Shown one piece after another: positions 31,749 to 40,724 of a stretch of DNA of 64,000 bases (positions within the stretch are counted from its first letter, which is position 1; every line of letters starts with the position of its first letter). The stretch is from assembly GCA_023412275.1 (NCBI GenBank), contig JAEYNY010000009.1, positions 28,912 through 92,911 on the forward strand, given 5' to 3'. Source of the DNA: Bacillota bacterium. Lineage in GTDB: Bacteria > Bacillota > Clostridia > Acetivibrionales > DSM-1351. The notes beneath the pieces were generated by a model, which saw only the letters and a list, made by a program, of their open reading frames with translations, was not told the origin of the DNA and ran no database searches. A program made the translations under genes and the position numbers.

Positions 31749-32795
31749 ATGAAAGCAGGAGTATTACATGCAAAAGATGATATTCGTTATGAGGAGATAG
31801 CTAAACCTGTAGCTTTAAAGGGAGAAGTTCTGGTAAAGGTAAAGGCTACCGGTATTTGCGGATCAGATATTCCCAGAGTTCTCGGTGATGGAGCACACTT
31901 TTTTCCAATAGTTCTAGGTCATGAGTTTTCAGGAGAAGTAGCAGAAATTGGCGAAGGGGTAACTTCAGTCAAGGTCGGTGACAGAGTTGCCGGTGTACCC
32001 TTAGTTCCATGTCTGAAATGTGATGACTGCCAGAAAGGTAATTATTCACTATGTAAGCACTATAGCTTTATTGGTTCAAGAGAGCAGGGAAGCTTTTCTG
32101 AATATGTTAAGATGCCTGAAAAAAATGTTGTGAAGTTTGATGATAATGTACCTTTTGAGCAGGGAGCATTTTTCGAGCCGGCTACAGTGGCACTTCACGG
32201 TTTACTATGTGCCGATTATCGGGCAGGAGAAGATGTTGCGATCCTTGGTGGTGGAACGGTAGGAATGTTTACGGCACAGTGGGCAAAAATATTTGGTGCA
32301 AAAAGAGTATTTGTTTTTGATATTGACAATGACAGATTAGCACTTGCAAAAAGGTTGGGCGCTGATGAGACTATTAATACTCTTGATAAGGATTTTAGAC
32401 AGCTGATAGATGGGCTTACTGATAAAAAGGGGTTCGGCTTTGTCTATGAAACAGCAGGTGTTGACATAACAATGAAGCTGGCTTTTGAAATAGCAGGAAA
32501 TAAGGCTTCGATATGTTTTATTGGCACACCGACTAAGGATTTGGTATTTACCCCAAAACTTTTTGAAAATATGAATAGAAAAGAATTTAAGCTTACCGGC
32601 TCATGGATGTCATACAGTGCACCATTCCCGGGGAAAGAGTGGGCTCTTACAGCACATTACTTTTCAACCGGAGCACTGCAGTTTGATACTAGCTTTATAT
32701 TCAAAAAAGTTCCGCTTAGCAATATTAAGGATGCTTTTGATATGTTCAGGGTTCCTGGATATGTTAAGGGGAAAGTACTGATAGTTAATGACTAA
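31749..32795 (+). CDS. Zn-dependent polyol dehydrogenase, GatD-like
   Basis: A 348-residue medium-chain dehydrogenase. Catalytic zinc ligands in TGICGSDIPRV and LGHEFSGEV; structural zinc cysteines in PCLKCDDCQKGNYSLC; Rossmann motif ILGGGTVGMF. The segments GSDIPRV, PIVLGHEFSGEV, YSFIGSREQGSF and TGSWMSYSAPFPGKEW align well with my memory of E. coli galactitol-1-phosphate 5-dehydrogenase. Because an FGGY kinase is encoded next to it and no galactitol phosphotransferase system is present, the substrate here may be free galactitol (to tagatose) rather than the phosphate. AAAGGAGG precedes the ATG. Confidence 0.88.
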   Translation: MKAGVLHAKDDIRYEEIAKPVALKGEVLVKVKATGICGSDIPRVLGDGAHFFPIVLGHEFSGEVAEIGEGVTSVKVGDRVAGVPLVPCLKCDDCQKGNYSLCKHYSFIGSREQGSFSEYVKMPEKNVVKFDDNVPFEQGAFFEPATVALHGLLCADYRAGEDVAILGGGTVGMFTAQWAKIFGAKRVFVFDIDNDRLALAKRLGADETINTLDKDFRQLIDGLTDKKGFGFVYETAGVDITMKLAFEIAGNKASICFIGTPTKDLVFTPKLFENMNRKEFKLTGSWMSYSAPFPGKEWALTAHYFSTGALQFDTSFIFKKVPLSNIKDAFDMFRVPGYVKGKVLIVND

Positions 32796-32827
32796 GTAAA
32801 ATAAACAGAGTTTAGGAGGGCGTAACA

Positions 32828-34159
32828 ATGACAGATTTGCATCCATTGAAGGAATTAGTTGCAAAGCATAAACAGGGAGTACCTGTGGGAATATATTCTG
32901 CCTGCAGCGCAAATGAGTTCGTAATTGAGGCAGCTATGGAGAGAGCTTTAAAATCAGACAGTTATGTATTGATCGAAGCAACCGCAAATCAGGTTAATCA
33001 GTATGGGGGCTACACCGGTATGAAACCGGCGGATTTCAAAGAATTTGTATATGATATTGCCAAGAAAGTTCAATTTCCTGAATATAAAATAATACTTGGT
33101 GGGGATCATCTGGGACCGCTTACATGGAAAAATGAAAAATCTGATACAGCAATGGAAAAATCCTGTGAATTATTAAAGCAGTATGTCTCGGCAGGCTTTA
33201 CAAAAATACATATTGATACAAGTATGCACCTTGCAGATGATAACATCAACGAAAAGCTGGATACAGGTGTTATTGCTGAAAGAGGAGCCATACTGTGTAA
33301 CGTTGCAGAAGAGGCATATGCAGAACTTGTTGAAAGTGGTAAAAATACATTGCAGCCTGTATATGTTGTGGGCAGTGAAGTACCTATTCCCGGAGGAAGT
33401 CAGGAAGAGGACGAGGGAATCCATGTTACAAAGGTAAGCGATTTTGAAACAACCGTAGAAACCTTTAAACAGGCGTTTTATAAGCTAGGGCTTCAGAAGG
33501 CCTGGGATAATGTTATTGCTGTTGTAGTTCAGCCTGGTGTTGAATTCGGTGATGAGACTATTTATGAATATAACCGTGAAGCAGCTAAAGAATTATGCCA
33601 GGCACTTAGGAAATACCCTAACCTTGTTTTTGAGGGCCATTCCACCGATTATCAGACGCCAACAGGACTCAGACAAATGGTTGAGGATGGAATAGCTATT
33701 TTAAAGGTAGGCCCTGCATTAACTTTTGCACTTAGAGAGGGACTGTTTGCTCTTAGCTTGATTGAAAAAGAAATGTTCAGATACAATCCTGATATTCATC
33801 TTTCAAACCTTGTAAACGTATTTGACGAGGCTATGCTTCAAAATCCCGACAGTTGGAAGAAACATTACCATGGAAATGGAGATAAGCTCAGGTTTGCCAG
33901 AAAATACAGTTTCTCTGACAGATGTAGATACTACCTGCCGGATCCTAATGTACAGAAATCAATTGAGAGGATGTTACAAAACCTTAATACGGAAACAATA
34001 CCACTATCCTTATTAAGTGAATACATGCCTATTCAATATAGCAAGGTTAGAAATGGCAAATTAACTAACAATCCTATAAGTCTTTTAAAAGATAGAGTTG
34101 TAAACTGCATTGATGACTATTTATATGCTACAGAAGCAAAATGCTTTGTTATCAGATAA
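32828..34159 (+). CDS. GatZ/KbaZ family protein (tagatose-bisphosphate aldolase subunit or tagatose-6-P 4-epimerase)
   Basis: A 443-residue (beta/alpha)8 protein of the COG4573 type. Recognisable family stretches are GIYSACSANEFVIEAAMERA, IEATANQVNQYGGYTGM, KIILGGDHLGP, HIDTSMHLADD, YVVGSEVPIPGG and FEGHSTDYQTP. In E. coli GatZ/KbaZ is a chaperone-like subunit for the catalytic class II aldolase GatY/KbaY. No gatY or kbaY is in the window. Stand-alone GatZ homologues have been described, as I recall from Agrobacterium galactitol work, as tagatose-6-phosphate 4-epimerases; conserved Asp, His and Glu residues here would suit metal-dependent catalysis. Strong AGGAGGG ribosome site. Confidence 0.85.
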   Translation: MTDLHPLKELVAKHKQGVPVGIYSACSANEFVIEAAMERALKSDSYVLIEATANQVNQYGGYTGMKPADFKEFVYDIAKKVQFPEYKIILGGDHLGPLTWKNEKSDTAMEKSCELLKQYVSAGFTKIHIDTSMHLADDNINEKLDTGVIAERGAILCNVAEEAYAELVESGKNTLQPVYVVGSEVPIPGGSQEEDEGIHVTKVSDFETTVETFKQAFYKLGLQKAWDNVIAVVVQPGVEFGDETIYEYNREAAKELCQALRKYPNLVFEGHSTDYQTPTGLRQMVEDGIAILKVGPALTFALREGLFALSLIEKEMFRYNPDIHLSNLVNVFDEAMLQNPDSWKKHYHGNGDKLRFARKYSFSDRCRYYLPDPNVQKSIERMLQNLNTETIPLSLLSEYMPIQYSKVRNGKLTNNPISLLKDRVVNCIDDYLYATEAKCFVIR

Positions 34160-34189
34160 ATAATATAAAATAAAAAGGAGATGTATTTT

Positions 34190-35203
34190 ATGAGTAATGA
34201 TATTATAAATCCAAGCTTAGTCCCTCAGAGATTATTACGTGGGGGAGACAAGATGCCTGGTATAGGTATGGGCACTTTTGGTTCAGACAGGTTTTCTGCT
34301 GAAGATATCGCTGCTGCCGTAAAAGGCGCGGCTGAGGTGGGTTTCGGATTGTTTGACTGTGCATCTGTTTATGGAAATGAACATCTAATTGGAGATGTTT
34401 TTGAAGATATTATGAAGTCCGGTATAAGGAGAGAAGAACTTTTTATTACTTCAAAGGTTTGGAATGATATGCATGGAAAGGGGGATGTATTACTATCTTG
34501 TGCAAAAACCTTAAAGGATTTAAAACTTGACTATTTAGACTTATATTTTGTACACTGGCCTTTCAGAAACTTCCATCCAAAGGGAGCTGCTCCTGATTAC
34601 CACAATAAGGATGCGAGACCATTCTCAATCGAACAGTATATGGAAACGTGGTACCAGATGGAAAGGTTACAGAAAGCCGGTTATGTTAGACACATAGGAG
34701 CATCAAATATGACTATACCTAAATTAAAGGAATTGATCAAGTACTGCACAACCATGCCTTCAGCAATTGAAATGGAACTTCACCCATGCTTCCAACAGTC
34801 TGAGCAATTCAAATTTGTTCTTGATCATGGCATACAGCCAATTGGATTTTGCCCCATAGGTTCTCCAACCAGACCAGATCGTGATAAGACTTCGGATGAT
34901 TATGTTGATATTCAGGAACCTATAATTGTAGAAATAGCTAATGCGCACAATGTTCATCCTGCTGTTATTTGTATCAAATGGGCTGTACAGAGAGGCCAGA
35001 CTCCAATCCCATTCTCTATTTTTAGAAACGAATATGCAAGTAATATTCGTTGTACAGTTGAAGATCCATTAACAGAAGAGGAAATGAAAAAAATTGAAAG
35101 TGTTGATAAAAACTGTAGATTAATTAAAGGACAAGTATTCCTCTGGGATGGAGCAAAAGATTGGACGGATTTGTGGGATTTGAACGGAGAAATAACAAAA
35201 TAA
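34190..35203 (+). CDS. Aldo/keto reductase (aldose reductase-like)
   Basis: A 337-residue NAD(P)H-dependent reductase of the AKR fold. The catalytic tetrad is visible: Asp and Tyr in FDCASVYGNE, Lys in FITSKVWND, His in YFVHWPF. The C-terminal WAVQRGQTPIPFS and NCRLIKG regions form the cofactor site. AKRs of this type reduce aldoses to polyols. As the fourth gene of the GatD/GatZ/kinase operon it could reduce galactose to galactitol, supplying the dehydrogenase, or act on another aldehyde. Start is the ATG at 34190 after AAAAAGGAG. Confidence 0.87.
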   Translation: MSNDIINPSLVPQRLLRGGDKMPGIGMGTFGSDRFSAEDIAAAVKGAAEVGFGLFDCASVYGNEHLIGDVFEDIMKSGIRREELFITSKVWNDMHGKGDVLLSCAKTLKDLKLDYLDLYFVHWPFRNFHPKGAAPDYHNKDARPFSIEQYMETWYQMERLQKAGYVRHIGASNMTIPKLKELIKYCTTMPSAIEMELHPCFQQSEQFKFVLDHGIQPIGFCPIGSPTRPDRDKTSDDYVDIQEPIIVEIANAHNVHPAVICIKWAVQRGQTPIPFSIFRNEYASNIRCTVEDPLTEEEMKKIESVDKNCRLIKGQVFLWDGAKDWTDLWDLNGEITK

Positions 35204-35234
35204 TTACTACGCTAAATGCGTATTCGGAGGTTTT

Positions 35235-35662
35235 ATGTTAAAAGGGATTCCTTCTATTTTAACTCCTGAACTACTGAAGACACTTATGGAGATGGGGCAT
35301 AGTGATGAAATAGTAATAGCAGACGGAAATTCCCGTCAGGTACCTTTGGAAATAAGGTCATAAGAATGGATGGACATGGCGTACCCGAGGTGTTGGATGC
35401 AATACTGAAGTTCTTTCCTCTTGATCCTTACGTTGAAAAACCTGTTGCATTAATGGAAGTAGTAACTGGAGATGCTGTAGAAACACCAATATGGGAAGTT
35501 TATAGGGAAATAATTAACAAACATGAACCCATAAACAACAAAATATGTAATATTGAAAGATTTGCTTTCTATGAAAGGGCAAAATGTGCTTATGCAGTAA
35601 TTGCAACAAGTGAAGCAACACTTTACGCAAATATTATTTTAAGAAAAGGTGTAGTAATATAG
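35235..35662 (+). pseudogene. FucU/RbsD family sugar mutarotase, frameshifted
   Basis: CGGAGG and ATG open a frame reading MLKGIPSILTPELLKTLMEMGHSDEIV across its start, then DGN at codon 32 and a stop at 35360-35362. The remainder continues in another frame (from MDGHGVPEVLDAILKFFPLD to the TAG at 35662), with the FucU landmarks ERFAFYERAK and IATSEATLYANIILRKG. Adding one T after position 35330 (AATTCCC to AATTTCCC) restores a single 142-residue protein reading DGNFPSGTFGNKVIRMDG, the family length. The family interconverts sugar anomers or ring forms (fucose, ribose, galactose). Either a real inactivating deletion or a sequencing error in a short homopolymer. Confidence 0.88.
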
Positions 35663-35723
35663 AACGATTTTCATATGAATCTTAATGGCAGTTGAACCTA
35701 ATGAATGGAAACTGGAGGTTAAT

Positions 35724-37064
35724 GTGGAGTTATTAGCGCACATTAAAAAAATTTATTTTAATAAAGATAAGCTTAGTGATGCTGACATGCAAATCTCCAG
35801 AAAAGTGTCTGTTTTTGAAGGGTGTACTGCCAGAAGCATACTTACTTTGACAAGCGGTGCGTTTCTAGTAGGTTTTGTAAAATTTCTTGGTGCAAGTAAT
35901 CAGATTTCAGGAATTATTTCTGCAATACCAGTATTATCAGGAATAATAATGGCATTTTCACCTATAGTATTTGAAAAAATGGAAAACAGAAAGTTTATTA
36001 TATGTTTGTTTTGCTTTATCGGCAGGCTTTTACTGGGAATGATGATCATAATACCGTTTATAAAATCATCGCATGTATTTCAAATCTCTTTATTAATTGC
36101 ATTATTTTTTATCGCTAATTTACTCTTAGCTTTTACTTTACCGGCATCGCAAACCTGGATTCTGGATATAACCCCGGAGAAAATAAGAGGAGTCTATTTT
36201 GGACGAAGGGAATCAATTGTATTGGGTGCAGTTACAATTATAACTCTTGTAATGGGACAAGTACTTGATAGGTATGAAAAACATGGAGATATGTTAAACG
36301 GATTTATTATGCTATACATATTTGTAATCTGCACTGCAATAGCTAATTTTATTTTGTTTTCAAATATTAAAGAACCTTGCAATAAGTTGGCAAAAAATAA
36401 AGTATCATTTAAAAATACATTTACAATGCCTTTAAAAAATAATGTATATATGACAGTCGTTTTACTGATGGCATTATGGAATATAGGTTTTCAGCTAGCA
36501 GCTCCATTTACCTCTGTTTATATGGTTTCATATTTGAAACTGGGGTATAGCTTAATAACATTAATGACTGTACTTGCTTCAATTACAAGTGTACTCTCGG
36601 TAAGATTGTGGGGTAGACTGGCAGATAAAAAATCTTGGTTATATTTACTAAAATTAATGGTTGTTATTCAAATTCTATGCTTTTTTTTATGGTTCTTTAT
36701 AAATAAAAATACACTGTTTTTATTACCTATAGCTCATATATTAAGCGGGGCAGCGATATCTGGAATAAATATTTCTATAAACAATATTCAATATAGTTTT
36801 TCTCCTAAACAAAATAAGACTATATACGTGGGCTTTTCTTCTGCAGTTAACGGAATATTTGGGTTTTGTGGCACTTTGGCAGGAGCATATTTTGTTAAAA
36901 ATACATATACTTTGGGTTTTAGTGCTGTGGGTCTTACAATAGAAAATATGCAAATTATTTTTCTCACAGCCGGAGTATTACTTATGGGATGTTTAATTGT
37001 AATTCGAATGCTGAAGAAGTTTGAAGAGTTTGCAGTTTACGGTTGTGTAAAATATTTAAATTAA
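35724..37064 (+). CDS. Major facilitator superfamily transporter
   Basis: A 446-residue membrane protein with about twelve hydrophobic segments (first pair at roughly 30-75; central loop near 220-240) and the MFS loop motif RLWGRLADKKS between helices in the C-terminal half, plus GRRESIVLG in the N-terminal half. The best start is GTG at 35724, with GGAGG five bases upstream; an ATG at 35685 has no ribosome site. Its place between the mutarotase remnant and the two-component system suggests a sugar or polyol permease, but the substrate is unknown. Confidence 0.8.
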   Translation: MELLAHIKKIYFNKDKLSDADMQISRKVSVFEGCTARSILTLTSGAFLVGFVKFLGASNQISGIISAIPVLSGIIMAFSPIVFEKMENRKFIICLFCFIGRLLLGMMIIIPFIKSSHVFQISLLIALFFIANLLLAFTLPASQTWILDITPEKIRGVYFGRRESIVLGAVTIITLVMGQVLDRYEKHGDMLNGFIMLYIFVICTAIANFILFSNIKEPCNKLAKNKVSFKNTFTMPLKNNVYMTVVLLMALWNIGFQLAAPFTSVYMVSYLKLGYSLITLMTVLASITSVLSVRLWGRLADKKSWLYLLKLMVVIQILCFFLWFFINKNTLFLLPIAHILSGAAISGINISINNIQYSFSPKQNKTIYVGFSSAVNGIFGFCGTLAGAYFVKNTYTLGFSAVGLTIENMQIIFLTAGVLLMGCLIVIRMLKKFEEFAVYGCVKYLN

Positions 37065-37082
37065 ATTACAAGGTTTGAAAAA

Positions 37083-38885
37083 ATGAGAAAAAAATACTTT
37101 ATTCGTTTAACTACTTTGCTCAAGGACATTTCAATAAAAAATAAGATTTTTATTTTTTATATAATTATTTTAGGAATTTCACTAAGCATTTTTACTTTGC
37201 TCACTATTAGTATATCCAATAAGGCAATAACCGAGAAAGCCAAGAAAAATGCTGAACGTGAGTTGACACTTATTGATAAGAATCTCATGAACTTGACCAG
37301 AAATTCCGAGGACTATGTAAGAATATTATCTACTGAGAACAGATTGCAAAATCAACTTGAATTGGTAAGAAATAATTATTTGAACTCAATTGAAAATATG
37401 GATGTTGAAAAAACATTAAAAGAAGTAATTAGTAATATTGTACAACCTAATACTAAGATGGTGGCGGCAAGTATTATATCAACAAAAAACATACCTTTTG
37501 ACATAGGATATGCAGATAATTCAAGCGTATATTCCCAGTTTGATAAGACTATGATAAACAAGGTGATTGAAACAAAAGGCCCTGTTTGGACAAATCTGTT
37601 TAAGCTAAAGTATCGTTATGGTGGCGATGAAAATGTTTTTGCAATTGCAAAATCCATTATCGGAAGAAATACAGGAAGCAGGCTGGGAATAGCAATACTT
37701 TATATTAAGGAAACTGATATTGCCTCTATATATTTAGATAACATAATAAATGAAAATGATAAGTTTTTTATACTGGACAGTAAAAATAACATTATATCAA
37801 CTCAGGATAAATGTGATTTATATCAAAAATTTGAAGAAGATAAATATTTGGGTAAATATAAATTGAATGAAATATCGAATAATGGTAGCCTCGTAACAAA
37901 TATAGATGGTAAACAAATATTAGTTACATTACATAAATTCGACAAACTTGATTGGAAGATTATCAGTACTATTCCTATGGATGAAATAACCAGCGAGAAT
38001 AAAGGAATAACAAGACTAATTATTATTATCGGCGTTGCCTGCCTGGTGTTTGCTTTTGTAGCATCATATCTGTTGTCTTACACAATATCCAAGCCTATTT
38101 TAAAGTTAGTTAAAATTATGAAGGAAATAAAACAGGGGAATTTAGGATTGAGAGCTGATTTTAACGCTAATGACGAGATTGGAATGCTGGGAGACGGTTT
38201 TAACAGTCTGATGGATAGGATCAATAAACTATTGGAGCAAATTTATATTGAACAAAAGTTAAAGCGTGAAAGTGAATTCAGGCTTCTACAATCACAGATT
38301 AAGCCACATTTTCTTTATAATACCATCGAAACTATTATTTCGTTTATAAAACTCAATTTAAAGGAAAATGCCATAATGTCAGCAAAGTATCTTGCCGGAT
38401 TTTATAGAATTTCGCTAAGTAAAGGCAATGACATTATAACAATAAATGATGAAATGCTTCTTATTAATAACTATTTATCTATACAAAAGTTAAGGTATGT
38501 AGAATATATGGATTATCAACTGAAATTTGATGAGGAAATATTAAAATATCAAATACCAAAGTTAACTTTACAGCCCCTTGTAGAGAATTCCATTTACCAT
38601 GGCTTGAAGCAGAAAGAGGACAAAGGCACACTGATAATTAAGGGTTATAAGTATAAGGAGTGTATTAATATTGATGTTTTTGATGACGGAATAGGAATGA
38701 CTCAGGATAAAATCGAGAGTATACTTCGTGGTTCAGCAGAACATAATAAGTCACCAGATTTTGGAGTTAGTAGCGTGGATTCAAGATTAAAGTTATTGTA
38801 TGGAAAGGAATATGGATTAAAGATAGAAAGTTTAGTTGGAGAATATACGAAAGTCACTGTCAGACTGCCGGCAACAGAATTGTAA
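37083..38885 (+). CDS. YesM-type sensor histidine kinase
   Basis: A 600-residue membrane kinase: helix 1 (about 21-43), a large extracytoplasmic Cache-like sensor (44-305), helix 2 (about 310-334), HAMP (335-387), then the His_kinase/LytS-type core. The phospho-acceptor is His409 in QIKPHFLYNTIETI; the N-box is LVENSIYHGL and the G-box DDGIGMT. This family senses carbohydrates, often through an ABC binding protein. The response regulator follows 14 bases later and the sugar ABC importer follows that. Confidence 0.92.
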   Translation: MRKKYFIRLTTLLKDISIKNKIFIFYIIILGISLSIFTLLTISISNKAITEKAKKNAERELTLIDKNLMNLTRNSEDYVRILSTENRLQNQLELVRNNYLNSIENMDVEKTLKEVISNIVQPNTKMVAASIISTKNIPFDIGYADNSSVYSQFDKTMINKVIETKGPVWTNLFKLKYRYGGDENVFAIAKSIIGRNTGSRLGIAILYIKETDIASIYLDNIINENDKFFILDSKNNIISTQDKCDLYQKFEEDKYLGKYKLNEISNNGSLVTNIDGKQILVTLHKFDKLDWKIISTIPMDEITSENKGITRLIIIIGVACLVFAFVASYLLSYTISKPILKLVKIMKEIKQGNLGLRADFNANDEIGMLGDGFNSLMDRINKLLEQIYIEQKLKRESEFRLLQSQIKPHFLYNTIETIISFIKLNLKENAIMSAKYLAGFYRISLSKGNDIITINDEMLLINNYLSIQKLRYVEYMDYQLKFDEEILKYQIPKLTLQPLVENSIYHGLKQKEDKGTLIIKGYKYKECINIDVFDDGIGMTQDKIESILRGSAEHNKSPDFGVSSVDSRLKLLYGKEYGLKIESLVGEYTKVTVRLPATEL

Positions 38886-38899
38886 AGGAGTTAATGCAC

Positions 38900-40528
38900 A
38901 TGCTCAAGGTTATGATTGTAGATGATGAGTTTTATTTTAGAGAGGCACTAAAAATATCACTATTATGGGGAAAATTGGGATTAGAAATATGCGGTGAGGC
39001 TAAAAACGGAAAAGAAGCATTACAGAAAATACAGGATTTAAAGCCTGATATAACTATTGTAGACATAAATATGCCAATAATGGATGGCTTGGAGTTTGCT
39101 AAAAAAGTAAAGGAAAGAGAGATTAAAACTAAAATTCTAATTTTAACTGGACATAGCGAGTTTAGTTATGCCAAACAAGCAGTTTCATTAGGAGTATGCA
39201 ACTATATACTCAAACCGGTAAATGAAGATGAACTGACTAATTGTTTATGTGAAATGAAAGCAGATATAGAAAAGGAAGTTAATATGAAAGTTGAGGTAGA
39301 AAAGTTAAAGGAACAGGTTAAAGAAAACATTCCATTACTTAAGGAAAAGTTTTTAAATGACTTAGTACAAGGAAACTCAGTAATAAAGTCTGAGGAAGTA
39401 TTCAACAAGATAAAATATCTCAAAATGAATATGTTTTCCGAATATTATCAAGTAGCGGTAATTGAGGTTGACTATGATGAAAACCAAGAATGGACTGATG
39501 AAGATAAGCAGCTGTGGATATTTGCCATAAAAAATATTACAGAAGAAATACTACAGGAATATTTTGAATTTGAAATGTGTTCCGACAGTAATGACCGACT
39601 ATGCATTCTATTGTGTTTAAACGGAGATGAGGACGACTCTTTAATAGAAGATAAATTTGAGAAAGTCAGGACACTAGTTGACAAATATTTCAAATTCTCC
39701 ATTTCAATAGGTATTGGTAATAGGAAACGTGATATATCTGAGGTTACCAGTTCATATAAAGAATCTATTATAGCATTAAAAAATAAGCTTACCGTTGGCA
39801 GGAATAAAGTAATATCGTATAGTTTAGTCGATGATTTGGAGCTAAAGCTCAATTTATTTACTGCTGAACACAGAAGCCAGCTGTTATTAAGTATGCGGAC
39901 AGGAAATAGTGAAGAAATTAAAACGATTCTGACAAACATTTTCCAAGATGTTCGGGGCAAGAATATTCACTATGAAATACTGCTTGTAGTTTGTGTGGAA
40001 ATTGTGTCGGTATGTATGGAGATAATTGCCGAAATGGGCATTAGTTTTAAGGATATTTACCCCAAAAACAAATTAAATGTACTTGAAGAAGTTCAGTTAA
40101 AACAATCTATAGATGAAATGGAAGGTTGGATAAATGGGATATTCACAGATGCTGTTAAATGTATCAAAAAGAACAAGAATACCAAAGCATCGCAGCTGAT
40201 TGAAAAAGTTAAAAAATATATATTGGATAACTATCAGGATGACGAACTTGATATTAATAAAATGGCAAAAAGTCTTTTCGTAAATTACGGGCATCTTTGT
40301 TTTATATTTAAAAGAGAAACAGGTATTACTATAAATGAGTATCTTACCAAATTCAGAATTAAGAAAGCTAAAGAACTAATTGACAGCGGAAATCAACTGG
40401 TTGTAGGTGTGGCAAAAAAGGTTGGTTATGCTGATGCCAACTACTTTGGAAAGTGTTTTAAGAAATATTATGGGCTTGCTCCCAGTAAATACATAGAAAA
40501 TGTGAGTCAAAGGAAATCAGGTCATTAA
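38900..40528 (+). CDS. YesN-type response regulator, AraC output
   Basis: A 542-residue regulator: REC domain (1-120) with acidic pocket VDDE, phospho-acceptor Asp55 in IVDINMPIMDG, Thr in ILTGHSEF and Lys in YILKPVN; a long middle region; and a C-terminal double helix-turn-helix AraC domain (about 435-535, with LFVNYGHLCFIFKRETG and VGYADANYFGKCFKKYYG). I use the ATG at 38900, nine bases after AAAGGAG; another ATG at 38894 is too close. Likely activates the ABC importer and glycosidase genes immediately downstream. Confidence 0.93.
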   Translation: MLKVMIVDDEFYFREALKISLLWGKLGLEICGEAKNGKEALQKIQDLKPDITIVDINMPIMDGLEFAKKVKEREIKTKILILTGHSEFSYAKQAVSLGVCNYILKPVNEDELTNCLCEMKADIEKEVNMKVEVEKLKEQVKENIPLLKEKFLNDLVQGNSVIKSEEVFNKIKYLKMNMFSEYYQVAVIEVDYDENQEWTDEDKQLWIFAIKNITEEILQEYFEFEMCSDSNDRLCILLCLNGDEDDSLIEDKFEKVRTLVDKYFKFSISIGIGNRKRDISEVTSSYKESIIALKNKLTVGRNKVISYSLVDDLELKLNLFTAEHRSQLLLSMRTGNSEEIKTILTNIFQDVRGKNIHYEILLVVCVEIVSVCMEIIAEMGISFKDIYPKNKLNVLEEVQLKQSIDEMEGWINGIFTDAVKCIKKNKNTKASQLIEKVKKYILDNYQDDELDINKMAKSLFVNYGHLCFIFKRETGITINEYLTKFRIKKAKELIDSGNQLVVGVAKKVGYADANYFGKCFKKYYGLAPSKYIENVSQRKSGH

Positions 40529-40575
40529 AAATCACTCCCTCTTACTCGATTATTTTAAACTCATATAAATTTTAT

Positions 40576-40684
40576 CCAATCATTGGTAAATTAACAGTCA
40601 AATTTCCTTATCGCCATAAAATTTTCTCTTCAATGGTTTCAAGAAAATATATATCATTTAAATAATACAAAATCTTTCGAAAGA
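40576..40684 (+). promoter_or_regulatory. Upstream region of the sugar ABC operon with two palindromes
   Basis: The 196-base gap between the response regulator and the substrate-binding protein holds CCAATCATTGG (40576-40586) and TCTTTCGAAAGA (40673-40684). Either could be a regulator site; the second lies about 40 bases before the start codon. No clear -35/-10 pair stands out. Confidence 0.35.
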
Positions 40685-40724
40685 GAAATGTAATTCAATA
40701 CAAAATGTTTTAGGAGGTAATAAT

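Noticed and set aside
31749..32795. Sorbitol or threonine dehydrogenase
   Set aside because: Several stretches match GatD better, including the YSFIGSREQGSF and GSWMSYSAPFPGKEW segments, and the neighbours are tagatose-pathway-like.
35366..35662. Stand-alone small gene of 98 residues
   Set aside because: It starts in the middle of a mutarotase domain and has no ribosome site; it is the second half of the frameshifted FucU/RbsD gene.
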